Positions 26,958-36,931 of a stretch of 64,000 nucleotides of DNA are shown piece after piece. The first letter of the stretch is position 1, and every line of letters starts with the position of its first letter. The stretch spans positions 248,001 to 312,000 of the forward strand of contig CAJXNC010000002.1 of the NCBI GenBank assembly GCA_913056125.1. Reading direction: 5' to 3'. The notes under the pieces are model-generated. The model was given only the letters and a program-made list of their open reading frames with translations. It was not told the origin of the DNA and did no database searches. The stretch is from an uncultured Altererythrobacter sp. GTDB lineage: Bacteria > Pseudomonadota > Alphaproteobacteria > Sphingomonadales > Sphingomonadaceae. Position numbers and translations under genes: made by a program.

Positions 26958-28241
26958 TTAAGCCACCAGCCCCAGCGGGTTCTCGATAAGCTCCTTGAAC
27001 GCCTTCATCAGCTGTGCCCCATCGGCGCCATCGATGGCGCGGTGGTCGAAGCTGCCCGTGGCGGACATCACCGTGGCGATCTGCAGGGAATCGTCGACAA
27101 CATAAGGGCGCTTCTCGCCCGCGCCGATCGCCATGATCATGGCCTGCGGCGGGTTGATGATCGCTTCGAACTGCTTGATGCCGAACATGCCCATATTGGA
27201 AAGCGAAGCGGTGCCGCCCTGGTATTCGCTGGGCGACAGCTTGCCTTCGCGGGCACGGGTGGCCAGGTCCTTCATCTCGGTCGAGATGGCGCTGATCGAC
27301 TTGGAGCCTGCATCCTCGACCACCGGGGTAATCAAACCGCCCGGGATCGACACGGCAACGGAAATATCGGCGCGGCTGAACTTGAGCAGCTCGTCCCCGG
27401 CAAACTGCACATTGCAGACCGGCACGGCGACCAGCGACTTGGCCAGCGCCTTGATAAGGAGATCGTTGACCGACAGCTTCACACCCTGCGGCTCGAGCGC
27501 GGCGTTGAGTTCGCTGCGCAGCTTAAGCAGCTTGTCGAGCTGGATATCGACCGTGAGGTAGATGTGCGGGACCTGCTGCTTGGACTCCGAGAGGCGGCGG
27601 GCAATCGTCTTGCGCATGCCTGAAAGCTTCTCGACCTCGTGCGGGATGCCGAAATCCTGCGCCTGGACGGGTGCGGCGGCGGGAGTCGGTGCAGGGGCAG
27701 CAGCCGGCGCAGTTGCACCGGGCTTGGCACCTTCGACATCGGCCTTGACGATGCGGCCATTGGGTCCGCTTCCCTTGATCGTGGAGAGGTCTACGCCCTT
27801 CTGTTCCGCGATGCGCTTGGCCAGTGGCGAGGCAATGATGCGGTCACCCGATGCAGAAGGTGCAGGCGAAGGAGCCGGGGCCGGAGCGGGCGTAGGCGTC
27901 GGGGCCGGCGCAACTTCGGCTTCCTCTTCCGCAGGCGCCGGAGCGGCGGCAGGTGCAGCGCCGCCATCGCTGATGGCTTCTACGTCACCGGGGTCCTCGC
28001 CCTCTTCGGCGAGCGTGGCGATCACCGTGCCAACGACCACGCCCTCAGTACCTTCTTCGACCTGGATATGGGCGATTACGCCTTCATCGACAGCCTCGAA
28101 CTCCATCGTGGCCTTGTCGGTCTCGATCTCCGCCATGATGTCACCGGCGGAAACCTGGTCGCCGACCTTGACCAGCCACTTGGCTAGCGTGCCCTCCTCC
28201 ATAGTGGGCGAAAGGGCGGGCATCTTGATGGCGATGGGCAT
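26958..28241 (-). CDS. pdhC: pyruvate dehydrogenase E2, dihydrolipoamide acetyltransferase
   Basis: 427 residues in the E2 order: one lipoyl domain (1-80, lipoyl Lys43 in ETDKATMEF), an Ala/Pro-rich flexible linker, a peripheral-subunit-binding domain ([17 protein letters not shown]), a second linker, and the catalytic core with DHRAIDG near the C-terminus. [21 protein letters not shown] matches the PDH rather than the oxoglutarate complex type. ATG 28241 is the true start: the longer frame upstream runs antisense through the stress-protein gene. E1 genes are not in the window. Confidence 0.95.
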   Translation of the reverse strand: MPIAIKMPALSPTMEEGTLAKWLVKVGDQVSAGDIMAEIETDKATMEFEAVDEGVIAHIQVEEGTEGVVVGTVIATLAEEGEDPGDVEAISDGGAAPAAAPAPAEEEAEVAPAPTPTPAPAPAPSPAPSASGDRIIASPLAKRIAEQKGVDLSTIKGSGPNGRIVKADVEGAKPGATAPAAAPAPTPAAAPVQAQDFGIPHEVEKLSGMRKTIARRLSESKQQVPHIYLTVDIQLDKLLKLRSELNAALEPQGVKLSVNDLLIKALAKSLVAVPVCNVQFAGDELLKFSRADISVAVSIPGGLITPVVEDAGSKSISAISTEMKDLATRAREGKLSPSEYQGGTASLSNMGMFGIKQFEAIINPPQAMIMAIGAGEKRPYVVDDSLQIATVMSATGSFDHRAIDGADGAQLMKAFKELIENPLGLVA

Positions 28242-28376
28242 AATTAGGCGCGATTCCCCGTTGCATTTGCAGTGATCATCGTTCGGCCCGTTCTCTGGCC
28301 AATTTGGCGGCTTCAAGCAAGGTTCTTGCGCGAATGAATGTTTCGCTGGATATTCGCTGATCGGGAGAAAAACACG

Positions 28377-28826
28377 ATGCGGGTCTATCTGGTTGTAATC
28401 GACGAGACGAAAGAGGCGCATGTCGCCCTGCGTTTTGCTGCGCGCCGCGCCGCGAAGACCGGCGGTGTCGTCAACGTGTTGGCCCTCGTGCCGAAACAGG
28501 CCTTCAGCGCCTTTGGCGGGGTTCAGGCTACGATCGAGGAAGAGGCGCGTGACAGGGCGGAAGTCCTCGCCAATTCCGCTGCGGGTGAGTTGATGAGTGA
28601 ATGCGGGCGTATGCCGCAGGTGGCCGTTCGCACGGATGAAAAAGGGGCGGTTACTGAATATCTTTCCGAACATCCGGAAATTGCAGCACTGGTTCTGGCC
28701 GCCGCAGCCGAAGGGCCTCCAGGCCCCATGGTGACGCACTTCTCGGCCAATTCGGGATCACTGCCCTGCCCGCTTTTCATCGTGCCCGGTGGCTTGACCG
28801 ACGAGCAGATCGACAAGCTAAGCTGA
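28377..28826 (+). CDS. universal stress protein (UspA family)
   Basis: 149-residue single-domain protein: [25 protein letters not shown], a mid-region [18 protein letters not shown] in place of the G2xG9xG(S/T) nucleotide loop, and CPLFIVPGG at the C-terminus. The ATP-binding loop is not canonical, so nucleotide binding is uncertain. A GGGAG ribosome site precedes ATG 28377. Divergent from pdhC (135-base gap) and convergent with rnr, with one base between their stops. Confidence 0.83.
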   Translation: MRVYLVVIDETKEAHVALRFAARRAAKTGGVVNVLALVPKQAFSAFGGVQATIEEEARDRAEVLANSAAGELMSECGRMPQVAVRTDEKGAVTEYLSEHPEIAALVLAAAAEGPPGPMVTHFSANSGSLPCPLFIVPGGLTDEQIDKLS

Positions 28827-28827
28827 T

Positions 28828-31179
28828 CTAGCGCTTCTTGCCGCGGCCCTGATGGCGGATATTGCCGGGACGGCCGCGCTTGCCGACCTGGTGCTTGCCC
28901 TGGCGGTCCTTTCGCGGTTTCGACGCGGGGCGTCTTCCACGCGGTTCGATCGACTGTCCTTCGCTGCCCGGAACCTCGAATTTCAAGGCACCGGTGAGCG
29001 GGTTTGCTTCGGCCAGCTTGAGGTCGAGCACATCGCCAACCTTGTAGGTGGTTCCGCTATCCTCGCCGATCAGGGCATGCGCGGCCTCGTCATGGCGGAA
29101 ATATTCGCGGCCCAGCGAAGAGACCGGCACCAGCCCGTCCCCGCCAAGGTTCACGATGGTGGCGAAGAAGCCGAACTTCTGCACGCCGGTAATGCGGGTC
29201 TCGAAAGTCTCGCCCACGCGTCCGGCAAGCCATGCCGCGACATAGCGGTCGATCGTATCGCGCTCCGCTTCCATCGCGCGGCGTTCGGTCATGCTGATCG
29301 CCTCGGTAATGCGCGAAAGGTCCTCGCGATCGCGTTCGGACAGCCCCGTTAAGGCGGGCAGGCTGCCCTTGGGCTTGGGCTGTTCCAATCCAAAGGCATC
29401 CACCAGCGCGCGGTGTACCAGCAGGTCCGAGTAGCGCCGGATCGGCGAAGTGAAATGCGCATAGGAGCCGAGCGCCAATCCGAAATGCCCGACATTCGCA
29501 GGGCCGTAATAGGCCTGCGTCTGGCTGCGCAGCACAGCTTCCATGACCAGCGCCTTCTCACCCGGATCGGCGACATCCTTGATCATGCGGTTGAACAGGC
29601 CGGGCGAGATGACCTGGCCAAGCGCCAGCTTCTTGCCGATGGAATCGAAATATTCGCGCAGTGCGATCAGTTTCTCGCGCGTGGGCGGCTCGTGGATGCG
29701 ATAGACGACGGGTGAAGCCTTGCTTTCCAGGGCCTTGGCCGCCGCGACATTGGCGGCGATCATGAAATCCTCGACCACGCGGTGCGCATCGAGCCTTTCA
29801 CGCACGGCGATCTCGGAAATCTTGCCATGCTCGTCGAGCATCACACGGCGCTCGGGCAGGTCGAGATCGAGCGGATCACGGGCATTGCGCGCGTCGAACA
29901 GCAGCTTCCAAGCGCCCCACAAATTCTGCAAAGCGAGGTCGGCAGTCCCGACATTGGCCGCGGGACTACCCGTCGGCGCCATTGCATCGGCAATATCCAT
30001 TTTTGCCTTGGGGAAACCGGCATCGGCAATGGCCTGCGCGTCCTCATATGGAATGTTGTGGGCAATACGGACGATGGCGCGCTTGAATTCCCAGCGGGCG
30101 ATCTGCCCTTCGGCGTCGATCCGCATGTGGCAGACCATGGCTGCGCGATCCTCGTCCTGCCGGAGCGAGCAGACATTGGCCGAGAGCACTTCGGGCAGCA
30201 TGGGGACCACGCGGTCGGGAAAATAGACCGAATTGCCGCGCTTGCGCGCCTCGCGATCGAGCGCCCCGCCGGGGCGGACATAGTAGGATACATCGGCAAT
30301 GGCGACGACGACATCATAGCCGCCCTCCTTGTCCGGTGCGGCCCAGATCGCATCGTCATGGTCGCGCGCATCGGCAGGGTCGATCGCGACGATGGGCAGA
30401 TGGCGGAGATCCTGTCGCTTCTCCTCGCTCAGGGTGAGCTTCGACGCCTCCTCGGCCTCTTTCAGCACCTCTTCGGAGAAGACATTGGGAATGCCGTATT
30501 TGTGGATCGCGATGAGGCTGTAGGCCTTGGGCGCGAGCGGGTCGCCCAGCACTTCGAGCACTCGGACACCGGCGCGCGGGCTGCGTCCTGCCGGTTCTGC
30601 CAGCACCAGCTGCCCGGCCTCGGCCCCGCCCAGATCGGAGACGGGCGAGCTGTTGCGGATGCGCTTGTCCACCGGGGCGAGCCACGGCTTGCCGCTGCCA
30701 TCCATCTCGATCACGCCGAGCAAGGCCTGGTCCTGCGCTGGCAGCTTCTTCATCGGATGCGCAAGCCAGCCCTTCCCCGCTTCTTCGGTTCGCGCAAGGA
30801 TGCGGTCATTGACCCGCAAGGCGGCCTGCTTCTTCCGCTCGATCACTCGCAGGCGCGGTGGCGGCGTTGCGTCGTCGGGCTGCCAGGTTTCGGGAATGGC
30901 GACGGGTTCGCCTTCGTCGATTTCGACGATCCGCAGAACCGTCACCTTGGGCAGGCCGCCCATGCGATGGAAGGCGCTTTTCTTTCCGTCGATCAGGCCT
31001 TCTTCGGCCATGTCCTTGAGCAGCGCCTTGAGCGCTATCTTCTGTTGGCCCTTGAGCTTGAAATGCTTGGCGATCTCGCGCTTGCCGACAGTCGTGTCGG
31101 AGGACTTGATGAATTCGAGGACCTGGTCCTTGCTGGGCAGGCCGAGCTGCTTGTGAGTGCGCGGTGGCATGGGCTTCAT
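28828..31179 (-). CDS. rnr: ribonuclease R
   Basis: 3'-5' exoribonuclease of 783 residues that degrades structured RNA. N-terminal winged-helix/cold-shock region, RNB catalytic domain with VAIDPADARDHDDAIW (the Asp cluster) and TSPIRRYSDLLVHR, an S1 domain (GRVGETFETRITGVQKFGFF), and a very basic C-terminal tail. Start ATG 31179 (or 31170). Its product is often involved in tmRNA-linked decay and RNA quality control. Confidence 0.96.
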   Translation of the reverse strand: MKPMPPRTHKQLGLPSKDQVLEFIKSSDTTVGKREIAKHFKLKGQQKIALKALLKDMAEEGLIDGKKSAFHRMGGLPKVTVLRIVEIDEGEPVAIPETWQPDDATPPPRLRVIERKKQAALRVNDRILARTEEAGKGWLAHPMKKLPAQDQALLGVIEMDGSGKPWLAPVDKRIRNSSPVSDLGGAEAGQLVLAEPAGRSPRAGVRVLEVLGDPLAPKAYSLIAIHKYGIPNVFSEEVLKEAEEASKLTLSEEKRQDLRHLPIVAIDPADARDHDDAIWAAPDKEGGYDVVVAIADVSYYVRPGGALDREARKRGNSVYFPDRVVPMLPEVLSANVCSLRQDEDRAAMVCHMRIDAEGQIARWEFKRAIVRIAHNIPYEDAQAIADAGFPKAKMDIADAMAPTGSPAANVGTADLALQNLWGAWKLLFDARNARDPLDLDLPERRVMLDEHGKISEIAVRERLDAHRVVEDFMIAANVAAAKALESKASPVVYRIHEPPTREKLIALREYFDSIGKKLALGQVISPGLFNRMIKDVADPGEKALVMEAVLRSQTQAYYGPANVGHFGLALGSYAHFTSPIRRYSDLLVHRALVDAFGLEQPKPKGSLPALTGLSERDREDLSRITEAISMTERRAMEAERDTIDRYVAAWLAGRVGETFETRITGVQKFGFFATIVNLGGDGLVPVSSLGREYFRHDEAAHALIGEDSGTTYKVGDVLDLKLAEANPLTGALKFEVPGSEGQSIEPRGRRPASKPRKDRQGKHQVGKRGRPGNIRHQGRGKKR

Positions 31180-31232
31180 GTGGTGGAGGCGGCGAGCAAA
31201 GGCAAGCAGCGTGAGCTCGCTGTCCCCCTTGT

Positions 31233-31979
31233 TCAGGCCTGTTCCTGCGCCGCAGCTTTGGCAGCTTCAACCGGGCAACGTCCTTCCCATTGCCCGGACG
31301 TGGCGAGCGGACGAAACCGGCTGAAGGATGTACGATCGGCCGTGTGTTCGGCCTTGTACCGCTCGATCTGGGTCCGATGCTCGCCCGGCCCGTAGGCTGC
31401 CGCCATCATCGCCTTGTCGTCTCGCCAGACCGTTGACGTGTAGCCATCGAGACCGCGAATGGGCGGCGTGAAAGTCTGCCGCATCATGTTTCCATCGGCA
31501 GTGGCAAGAAAGGCCCGCGCCTTGTCGACATTGAAGCGGAAATCTTTGACCCGAGCAGGATCGAAATCCGGCCCAAGGTCGAAGCCGGCGGTGGTCAGCA
31601 CCACAAGCGGGCCGCCCGGATCGTCCGGCCAGGGTTCGAGAAACAACCCCGGTCGCTCGATATCCAGCTGGTTGCTTGCGCCGCGATGGGCGATGGGCAT
31701 GAGCAGGGCGTGCCAGGCTTCCTCGACCTGATCGAGCTTGGGAATGAAGGCGGCGGGATTGTCGAAAGCGCGCTGCGCATCTTCACGTTCACGGAAGAGT
31801 CCGACTGCTCCCCAGATCTGGCTCGGCAAGCGCAGCCCATCGGGGCCGACCGGCCCGTCCGGGCCCGTCCTCCAGCTCCCAGCTCCCCGCGGTGCAAGCG
31901 AAAGATCGAGCGTTTTGGGCGTCTCGATTTGCTTGTAGCGAATCCAGTGAAGCGTTGCCCAGCGGCATAGTCCGACCAT
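31233..31979 (-). CDS. protein of unknown function, possibly CrtA-like
   Basis: 248 residues with no signal peptide. Two similar-looking alpha/beta segments occur, with FREREDAQRAFDN in the first half and VWRDDKAMMAAAYGPGEHRTQIERYKAEHTADRTSFSRFRPLATSGQWEGRCP in the second when read as separate motifs. The FRPL-SGxWxGR ending and the mid-protein pattern remind me of spheroidene monooxygenase (CrtA), a carotenoid enzyme, but I cannot confirm it. ATG 31979 is preceded by GGGGGAGG, a very strong ribosome site, which decides the start over 32045. Confidence 0.6.
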   Translation of the reverse strand: MVGLCRWATLHWIRYKQIETPKTLDLSLAPRGAGSWRTGPDGPVGPDGLRLPSQIWGAVGLFREREDAQRAFDNPAAFIPKLDQVEEAWHALLMPIAHRGASNQLDIERPGLFLEPWPDDPGGPLVVLTTAGFDLGPDFDPARVKDFRFNVDKARAFLATADGNMMRQTFTPPIRGLDGYTSTVWRDDKAMMAAAYGPGEHRTQIERYKAEHTADRTSFSRFRPLATSGQWEGRCPVEAAKAAAQEQA

Positions 31980-32108
31980 GCGATCCTCCCCCTGCGAAAC
32001 GTGGACGCCGGTCGATGAAAACACAAGGTTTGCAGAATGGTTCATCTTCCATGTAGGAGGCGCTGGTTAACTGGTTTCAGGAAAAACCGGACTGGAGACA
32101 TTACTCTG

Positions 32109-34139
32109 ATGAACGCACGTCTGACAGCGGCCTTGCTGGCGAGTTCGCTGCTTGCCACCCCTGCCCTTGCCCAACAGAGCCCATATGACTTTGCAGGTGC
32201 AATCTATGCCGATGCTCCCGACGCCGAGGCCCTGAATGCCCGATGCGAGGAATATATAGGCGAGATCGAGCGTCGCTTTTCCGCGCTGGAGAACCAGGCT
32301 GGGCCGGCCACGGTCGAGAGTGTGCTGAAGCCTTATGACGACCTTGGCGGCCTGATGTATGTTGCCGGTGCTGAGTTCTACTCTTTCGGCCAGTCGATGG
32401 ACACGCCGGAAAAGCGTGAAGCGGGTTTCGACTGCTCCGACCGCATCGACCAGATCAGCACTCGCTTGGGCCTGTCGCGGCCTGTCTATGATCGCCTCTC
32501 CGCCGTGGATGCGAGCGACGAAGACGAAGAAACGCAATATTACCTGCGCGAAACGCTTGCCGCCTTCGAGCGCAGCGGTATCGCCCTTGAGGGCGAGGAT
32601 CGCGAACGCTTCCAGCAATTGCAGGAAGAACTGACCGAGCTGAGCAGCGAGTTCAGCCAGAACTATGCCAATGCGCGCATTGTCCTCAAGGTCCTGCCGC
32701 GCGAGCTCGACGGCCTGCCGCAAGACTGGATCGATGCCCATCCTCCGGGCATCGACGGCATGGTAGAGGTCTCCACGGACGGGACCGATTATTCGCCGAT
32801 CATGTCCTATGCCAATGACGACAATCTGCGCGAGCGCATGGCGCGCGCCTATTTGTCGCGGGCCTTCCCGGACAATAGCGCGGTGCTCGGCCAGATCTTC
32901 ACCAAGCGCGACGAGATGGCACGCCTGCTTGGCCGACCGGACTACGCGACGCTGCTCTTCGAAAACCGCATGCTGAAGACGCCGGAAGAAGTGCAGGCGC
33001 ACCTCGACGAACTGGCGGCAGCAGCCTCGCCCGCCGCGGTAAGTGACAAGGCCTTCATGCAGGAAATTCTCGATGCCGAGCGCGATGGCGCGCCGCTGAG
33101 CATGTTCAATGCCAGCTGGGCGAGCCAGCATGTTCTCAAACAGCGCTTCGACCTCGATCCGCAGGAGGTCCGCCAGTATTTCACCTATGACAATACCCGC
33201 GCCGGCATTTTCGAGCTGACGCAGGACCTGTTCCAGGTCGAAATTCGCGACTGGGATACACCGGTCTGGCATCCCGATGTCGAGGCCTTCCAGATCTTCG
33301 AGGACGGCGAGCTGGTCGGCAGCTTCTACCTCGACGCGCATCCGCGCCCCGGCAAATACCAGCATGCCAACCACATTGCGCTTCGTCGCGGCGTGCGGGG
33401 CGAAACGCTGCCGGTATCCGTGCTCACCATGAACCTGCCGCAGGGTGGCTATGACACCGGCCTGATGGAACATGGCCAGGTGGAGACATTTCTTCACGAA
33501 TTCGGTCATTTGCTGCACAATATCCTGGGCGGCGACCAGCGCTGGTTCTCCATGTCCGGCGTGGCGACCGAGCGCGATTTCGTGGAAGCGCCGAGCCAGA
33601 TGCTGGAAAACTGGGTCTACGACTATGACACGTTGGTGCGCTTTGCCCGCAATGAAGCAGGAGAGGTCATTCCTCGCGAAATGGTCGAGCGGATGAATGC
33701 CGCGCGGGTCTTCGGCAATGGCGTCTACGAGCTGGGCCAGCTGGGCTATTCCAACACCTCGCTGCGCTTCCACCAAGGTGCTCCGGACGACCCGAGCGCG
33801 GATGCGATCAGCGAAGCCTATCGCGCCTATCACGCCGTCTATGATCCTTATGGTGGGCGTCCTGAAGGCACGCATCAGGAAGCAACGTTCAGCCATCTGG
33901 ATGGCTATTCGGCGGGCTATTACACCTATGGTTGGAGCCGCGTGATCGCTGCCGACCTGTTTAGCCGTTTCGAGGAGGCGGGGCTGCGCGACCCGGAGAC
34001 AGCCATGGACTATCGCAACCTCGTGCTGGGCGCAGGCGGCAGCAAGCCGGCGGCAGAGCTTATCGAGGATTTCCTCGGGCGCCCGGTCAATGCCGATGCC
34101 TTCAAGGCGTCGCTCGAACTGCCTGGAAGCGAAGACTAG
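32109..34139 (+). CDS. secreted M3 family zinc oligopeptidase, copy 1
   Basis: 676-residue thimet-oligopeptidase-like enzyme. Signal peptide LTAALLASSLLATPALAQQ, then a helical N-terminal region and the M3 catalytic domain with the zinc motif HEFGH in VETFLHEFGHLLHNIL, third ligand region EAPSQMLENWVYD, and the C-terminal HLDGYSAGYYTYGWSRVIAADLF segment. Periplasmic degradation of short peptides is inferred. Highly similar to the next gene; a terminator separates them, so each has its own transcript. Confidence 0.92.
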   Translation: MNARLTAALLASSLLATPALAQQSPYDFAGAIYADAPDAEALNARCEEYIGEIERRFSALENQAGPATVESVLKPYDDLGGLMYVAGAEFYSFGQSMDTPEKREAGFDCSDRIDQISTRLGLSRPVYDRLSAVDASDEDEETQYYLRETLAAFERSGIALEGEDRERFQQLQEELTELSSEFSQNYANARIVLKVLPRELDGLPQDWIDAHPPGIDGMVEVSTDGTDYSPIMSYANDDNLRERMARAYLSRAFPDNSAVLGQIFTKRDEMARLLGRPDYATLLFENRMLKTPEEVQAHLDELAAAASPAAVSDKAFMQEILDAERDGAPLSMFNASWASQHVLKQRFDLDPQEVRQYFTYDNTRAGIFELTQDLFQVEIRDWDTPVWHPDVEAFQIFEDGELVGSFYLDAHPRPGKYQHANHIALRRGVRGETLPVSVLTMNLPQGGYDTGLMEHGQVETFLHEFGHLLHNILGGDQRWFSMSGVATERDFVEAPSQMLENWVYDYDTLVRFARNEAGEVIPREMVERMNAARVFGNGVYELGQLGYSNTSLRFHQGAPDDPSADAISEAYRAYHAVYDPYGGRPEGTHQEATFSHLDGYSAGYYTYGWSRVIAADLFSRFEEAGLRDPETAMDYRNLVLGAGGSKPAAELIEDFLGRPVNADAFKASLELPGSED

Positions 34140-34151
34140 ACCAACCGATGG

Positions 34152-34189
34152 AAAGCCCCGCCCGGCACCGTGCTGTTGGCGGGGCTTTT
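34152..34189 (+). terminator. Rho-independent terminator after M3 peptidase copy 1
   Basis: Perfect 11-base stem AAAGCCCCGCC (34152-34162) with GGCGGGGCTTT (34178-34188), followed by a short T-run (TTTTG). Positioned 12 bases after the stop codon. A classic intrinsic terminator. Confidence 0.88.
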
Positions 34190-34292
34190 GTCTCCTGAAA
34201 CGCGATAGGGCCGCCCCAACCGCCTCATTGCCAAGCCATGTTTCAGTTTCTACTGTAACGGCATTCATCCCGAGATCTGGAAAGCCCTCCCT

Positions 34293-36305
34293 ATGATGAC
34301 CAAGACGATTGTCGCCACGCTGCTTGCAGCGACTTCTCTTTCCCATCCTGCGCAAGCCGCTGACGTTCGCGACATCATGGGCTCGATCATCGCCAGTCCG
34401 GAAAGCGTCGAAGTGCTCGATGCGAAGTGCGACACATATGTCGAGGGTGTCGAGGAACGGCGCAGCGCGATCATTGGCGGTACGGGCACGGCTACGGTCG
34501 AGAACACGCTGGTTCCCTATGATGAGATCACGGCCCTGATTAACGCCGGACTCGGCGAATTCAGCCTGTACCAGCAGGTCATGCTCACGCCGGAATTGCG
34601 CGATGCCGGCGGCGCTTGCGCGGTGCGCCTGACCTCGCTCAACAGCGAGATTTCGCTTTCGCGGCCGATCTATGATCGTCTTGCTGCGGTAGGCACATCT
34701 TCGGCCGATGAACTGACGCAGTCCTATCTCACCGATACGCTTGCCGCATTCGAGCGGGCGGGCGTCGCCCTGGACGACGAGCAACGCGCGCGCGTGCAGG
34801 AAATTCAGGACGAGATGGCGCAGATCTCGACCGAGTTGGCACGCAATATTGCCGAAGACGTGCGCAGTGTGAAAGCGCGGCCCGAGGAACTGGCGGGCTT
34901 GCCGCAGGACTTCATCGATGCTCATGAGCTGGACGAGGACGGCATGATCACGCTGACCACGGCCAGCACCGATTACCAGCCGGTCATGTCCTATGCTTCG
35001 AGCGACGAGCTGCGGCAGCGCTTCTCGGTTGCCTATACGCAGCGTGCCTGGCCGCAGAACGATGCACCGCTGGCGCGTCTGTTCGAATTGCGCAGCGAGC
35101 TTGCGCGACTGCTCGGGCGACCCGACTTCGCAACGCTGGCGCTAGAAGACAAGATGCTCGACACGCCGTCCAAGGTGATCGAGCTCATGGCCGAAACCAA
35201 CCGCGTTGCCCGTCCGGTGGCGCAGCGCGACTACGAGATGATCCTTGAAGCCTTCCGGAGCGTGGAACCAGATGCGCAATGGCTCGAATACTGGCAGCAG
35301 GGATATGCCCAGACGCTCGCTCAGGGAATGTTCTTTTCCTACGATCCGCAGGAAACGCGTCAGTATTTCACCTATAACAACGTCCGCGACGGCGTATTCA
35401 AGCTGACCGAAGACCTGTTTGGCGTCGAGATTCGCCGCTGGGACACGCCGGTCTGGAACGAGGATGTCGAAGCCTTCGAAATGCTCGACAATGGCGAAGT
35501 TATCGGCCGGTTCTATTTCGACAGTCATCCGCGGCCGGGCAAATATACCCATGCCAACATGATCCCGATCTATCCGGGCGTTCCGGGCGAGGATGTGCCC
35601 GTTGGGGCATTGGTGCAGAACCTGCCCGCGGGCGACTATGATACCGGCCTGATGGAACATGGCCAGGTGGAGACGTTGCTTCACGAATTCGGCCACATGA
35701 TTCACGGCATGTTCGGTGGGACCCAGCACTACTTCGGGCAGAACTTCCTGACCGTTGAATGGGACGTGGTCGAAGCGCCGAGCCAGATGCTCGAAAACTG
35801 GGTCTATGACTATGACACGCTGGCCAATTTCGCCCGCAACGAAGAAGGGGAAACGATCCCGCGCGAGCTCGTCGAACGGATGAACCGCGTGCGCTATTTC
35901 GGACAGGGTATGTTCGAGATGGGCCAGCTGGGCCTCACCAATACCTCTTTCGAATTCCACCGCCAGAACGTGCCGACTGACCTCGGCGTGGCGATGCGCG
36001 CCTGGTATAATGAATATGCCATGGTGCAGCTGCCCAACTACACACAGCGGCAGGCGAGTTTCGGCCATCTCGATGGCTATTCCGCCTTCTATTACACCTA
36101 TCTCTGGTCGCGTGTGGTGGCAGCTGACCTGTTCGCCCAGTTCGAGGCTGCGGGCATTCGCAATCGCGATGTGGCCAATCGGTATCGTGAGACGATCCTT
36201 GCCCCGGGCGGGACAAAACCTGCTGAGGAAATTGTCCGCGATTTCCTGGGTCGCGATGTCGAGCTCGACGCTTTCCGCGAAGGCCTCGAGAAAGGCCTCC
36301 AATAG
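34293..36305 (+). CDS. secreted M3 family zinc oligopeptidase, copy 2
   Basis: 670 residues, signal peptide KTIVATLLAATSLSHPAQA. Same architecture as copy 1, with HEFGH in VETLLHEFGHMIHGMF, EAPSQMLENWVYDYDTL and GHLDGYSAFYYTYLWSRVVAADLF. The two are tandem paralogs; the segments DPQE-RQYFTY-N and FDSHPRPGKYTHAN are shared. ATG 34293, or the adjacent ATG 34296; no strong ribosome site visible. Differences in the substrate loop near the zinc helix may mean different peptide preference. Confidence 0.92.
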   Translation: MMTKTIVATLLAATSLSHPAQAADVRDIMGSIIASPESVEVLDAKCDTYVEGVEERRSAIIGGTGTATVENTLVPYDEITALINAGLGEFSLYQQVMLTPELRDAGGACAVRLTSLNSEISLSRPIYDRLAAVGTSSADELTQSYLTDTLAAFERAGVALDDEQRARVQEIQDEMAQISTELARNIAEDVRSVKARPEELAGLPQDFIDAHELDEDGMITLTTASTDYQPVMSYASSDELRQRFSVAYTQRAWPQNDAPLARLFELRSELARLLGRPDFATLALEDKMLDTPSKVIELMAETNRVARPVAQRDYEMILEAFRSVEPDAQWLEYWQQGYAQTLAQGMFFSYDPQETRQYFTYNNVRDGVFKLTEDLFGVEIRRWDTPVWNEDVEAFEMLDNGEVIGRFYFDSHPRPGKYTHANMIPIYPGVPGEDVPVGALVQNLPAGDYDTGLMEHGQVETLLHEFGHMIHGMFGGTQHYFGQNFLTVEWDVVEAPSQMLENWVYDYDTLANFARNEEGETIPRELVERMNRVRYFGQGMFEMGQLGLTNTSFEFHRQNVPTDLGVAMRAWYNEYAMVQLPNYTQRQASFGHLDGYSAFYYTYLWSRVVAADLFAQFEAAGIRNRDVANRYRETILAPGGTKPAEEIVRDFLGRDVELDAFREGLEKGLQ

Positions 36306-36314
36306 GCGGTCGCC

Positions 36315-36902
36315 CTAGGGCCGGGCCGGTTCTTCGCCGTACCGGTTCGGCCCGGGCTGCGACTTCATGATACCAAAGATCAAGACGAACAGGACCCCCG
36401 CCCAGCGGATCAAGCCCGAGGCGGCCGTTTCGGAACTGATTGCCACCACGAATTGCGGATTACCCGAGGCGATTGCCTCATCCATCATGGCCTGCATGTG
36501 GTCGAGGCTGAGATAGCCGATAATCTGTGAATAGAGCAGCGTCCCGACCGGGATGAGGGCGAGCCAGCCGCTGAATCCGGCATCGTGCAGGCGGCGAACG
36601 AAAGAAGCCAGGAGCAATGCCGCCGTTACCAGACGCAGGACCATGGAATAGACCGCCATGGGTTCAAGCGAGTTGGACAGGCTGGCATAGGTGGCGGCCT
36701 GGATTTCGGCCTCGCTCATCCCGCTCTGCACGCCCTGGGTAACGCTGCCGATGATATTACCCATCATCGGGGCGGAAATGACAATGCCGATCAGGATCTG
36801 CACGATTACCAGGAATAACAGGTAGACCCAGAAGGTCCGCCTTACATCACGCCCGGAAAAATCTCCCAGGTGCGATAGCTGGTAGCGGATGATTTCCCAC
36901 AT
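36315..36902 (-). CDS. DUF805 membrane protein
   Basis: 195-residue inner-membrane protein with four hydrophobic helices (about 27-48, 85-103, 111-128, 163-180) and the family motif FSGRDVRRTFWVYLL plus FVRRLHDAGFSGW. The family is widespread and uncharacterised. Convergent with the M3 peptidase copy 2, separated by nine bases. GAGGTGA precedes the ATG. Confidence 0.88.
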   Translation of the reverse strand: MWEIIRYQLSHLGDFSGRDVRRTFWVYLLFLVIVQILIGIVISAPMMGNIIGSVTQGVQSGMSEAEIQAATYASLSNSLEPMAVYSMVLRLVTAALLLASFVRRLHDAGFSGWLALIPVGTLLYSQIIGYLSLDHMQAMMDEAIASGNPQFVVAISSETAASGLIRWAGVLFVLIFGIMKSQPGPNRYGEEPARP

Positions 36903-36931
36903 TCTGCGTCACCTCCCCAAGTGATCTTGCG

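Noticed and set aside
28242-28739. N-terminal extension of pdhC
   Set aside because: The extra residues read through the divergent promoter and antisense to the universal stress protein; the lipoyl domain starts at 28241.
32067-34925. 952-codon frame antisense to the M3 peptidases
   Set aside because: It lies on the opposite strand of two enzymes with signal peptides and zinc motifs, and shows no domain or composition of a real protein.
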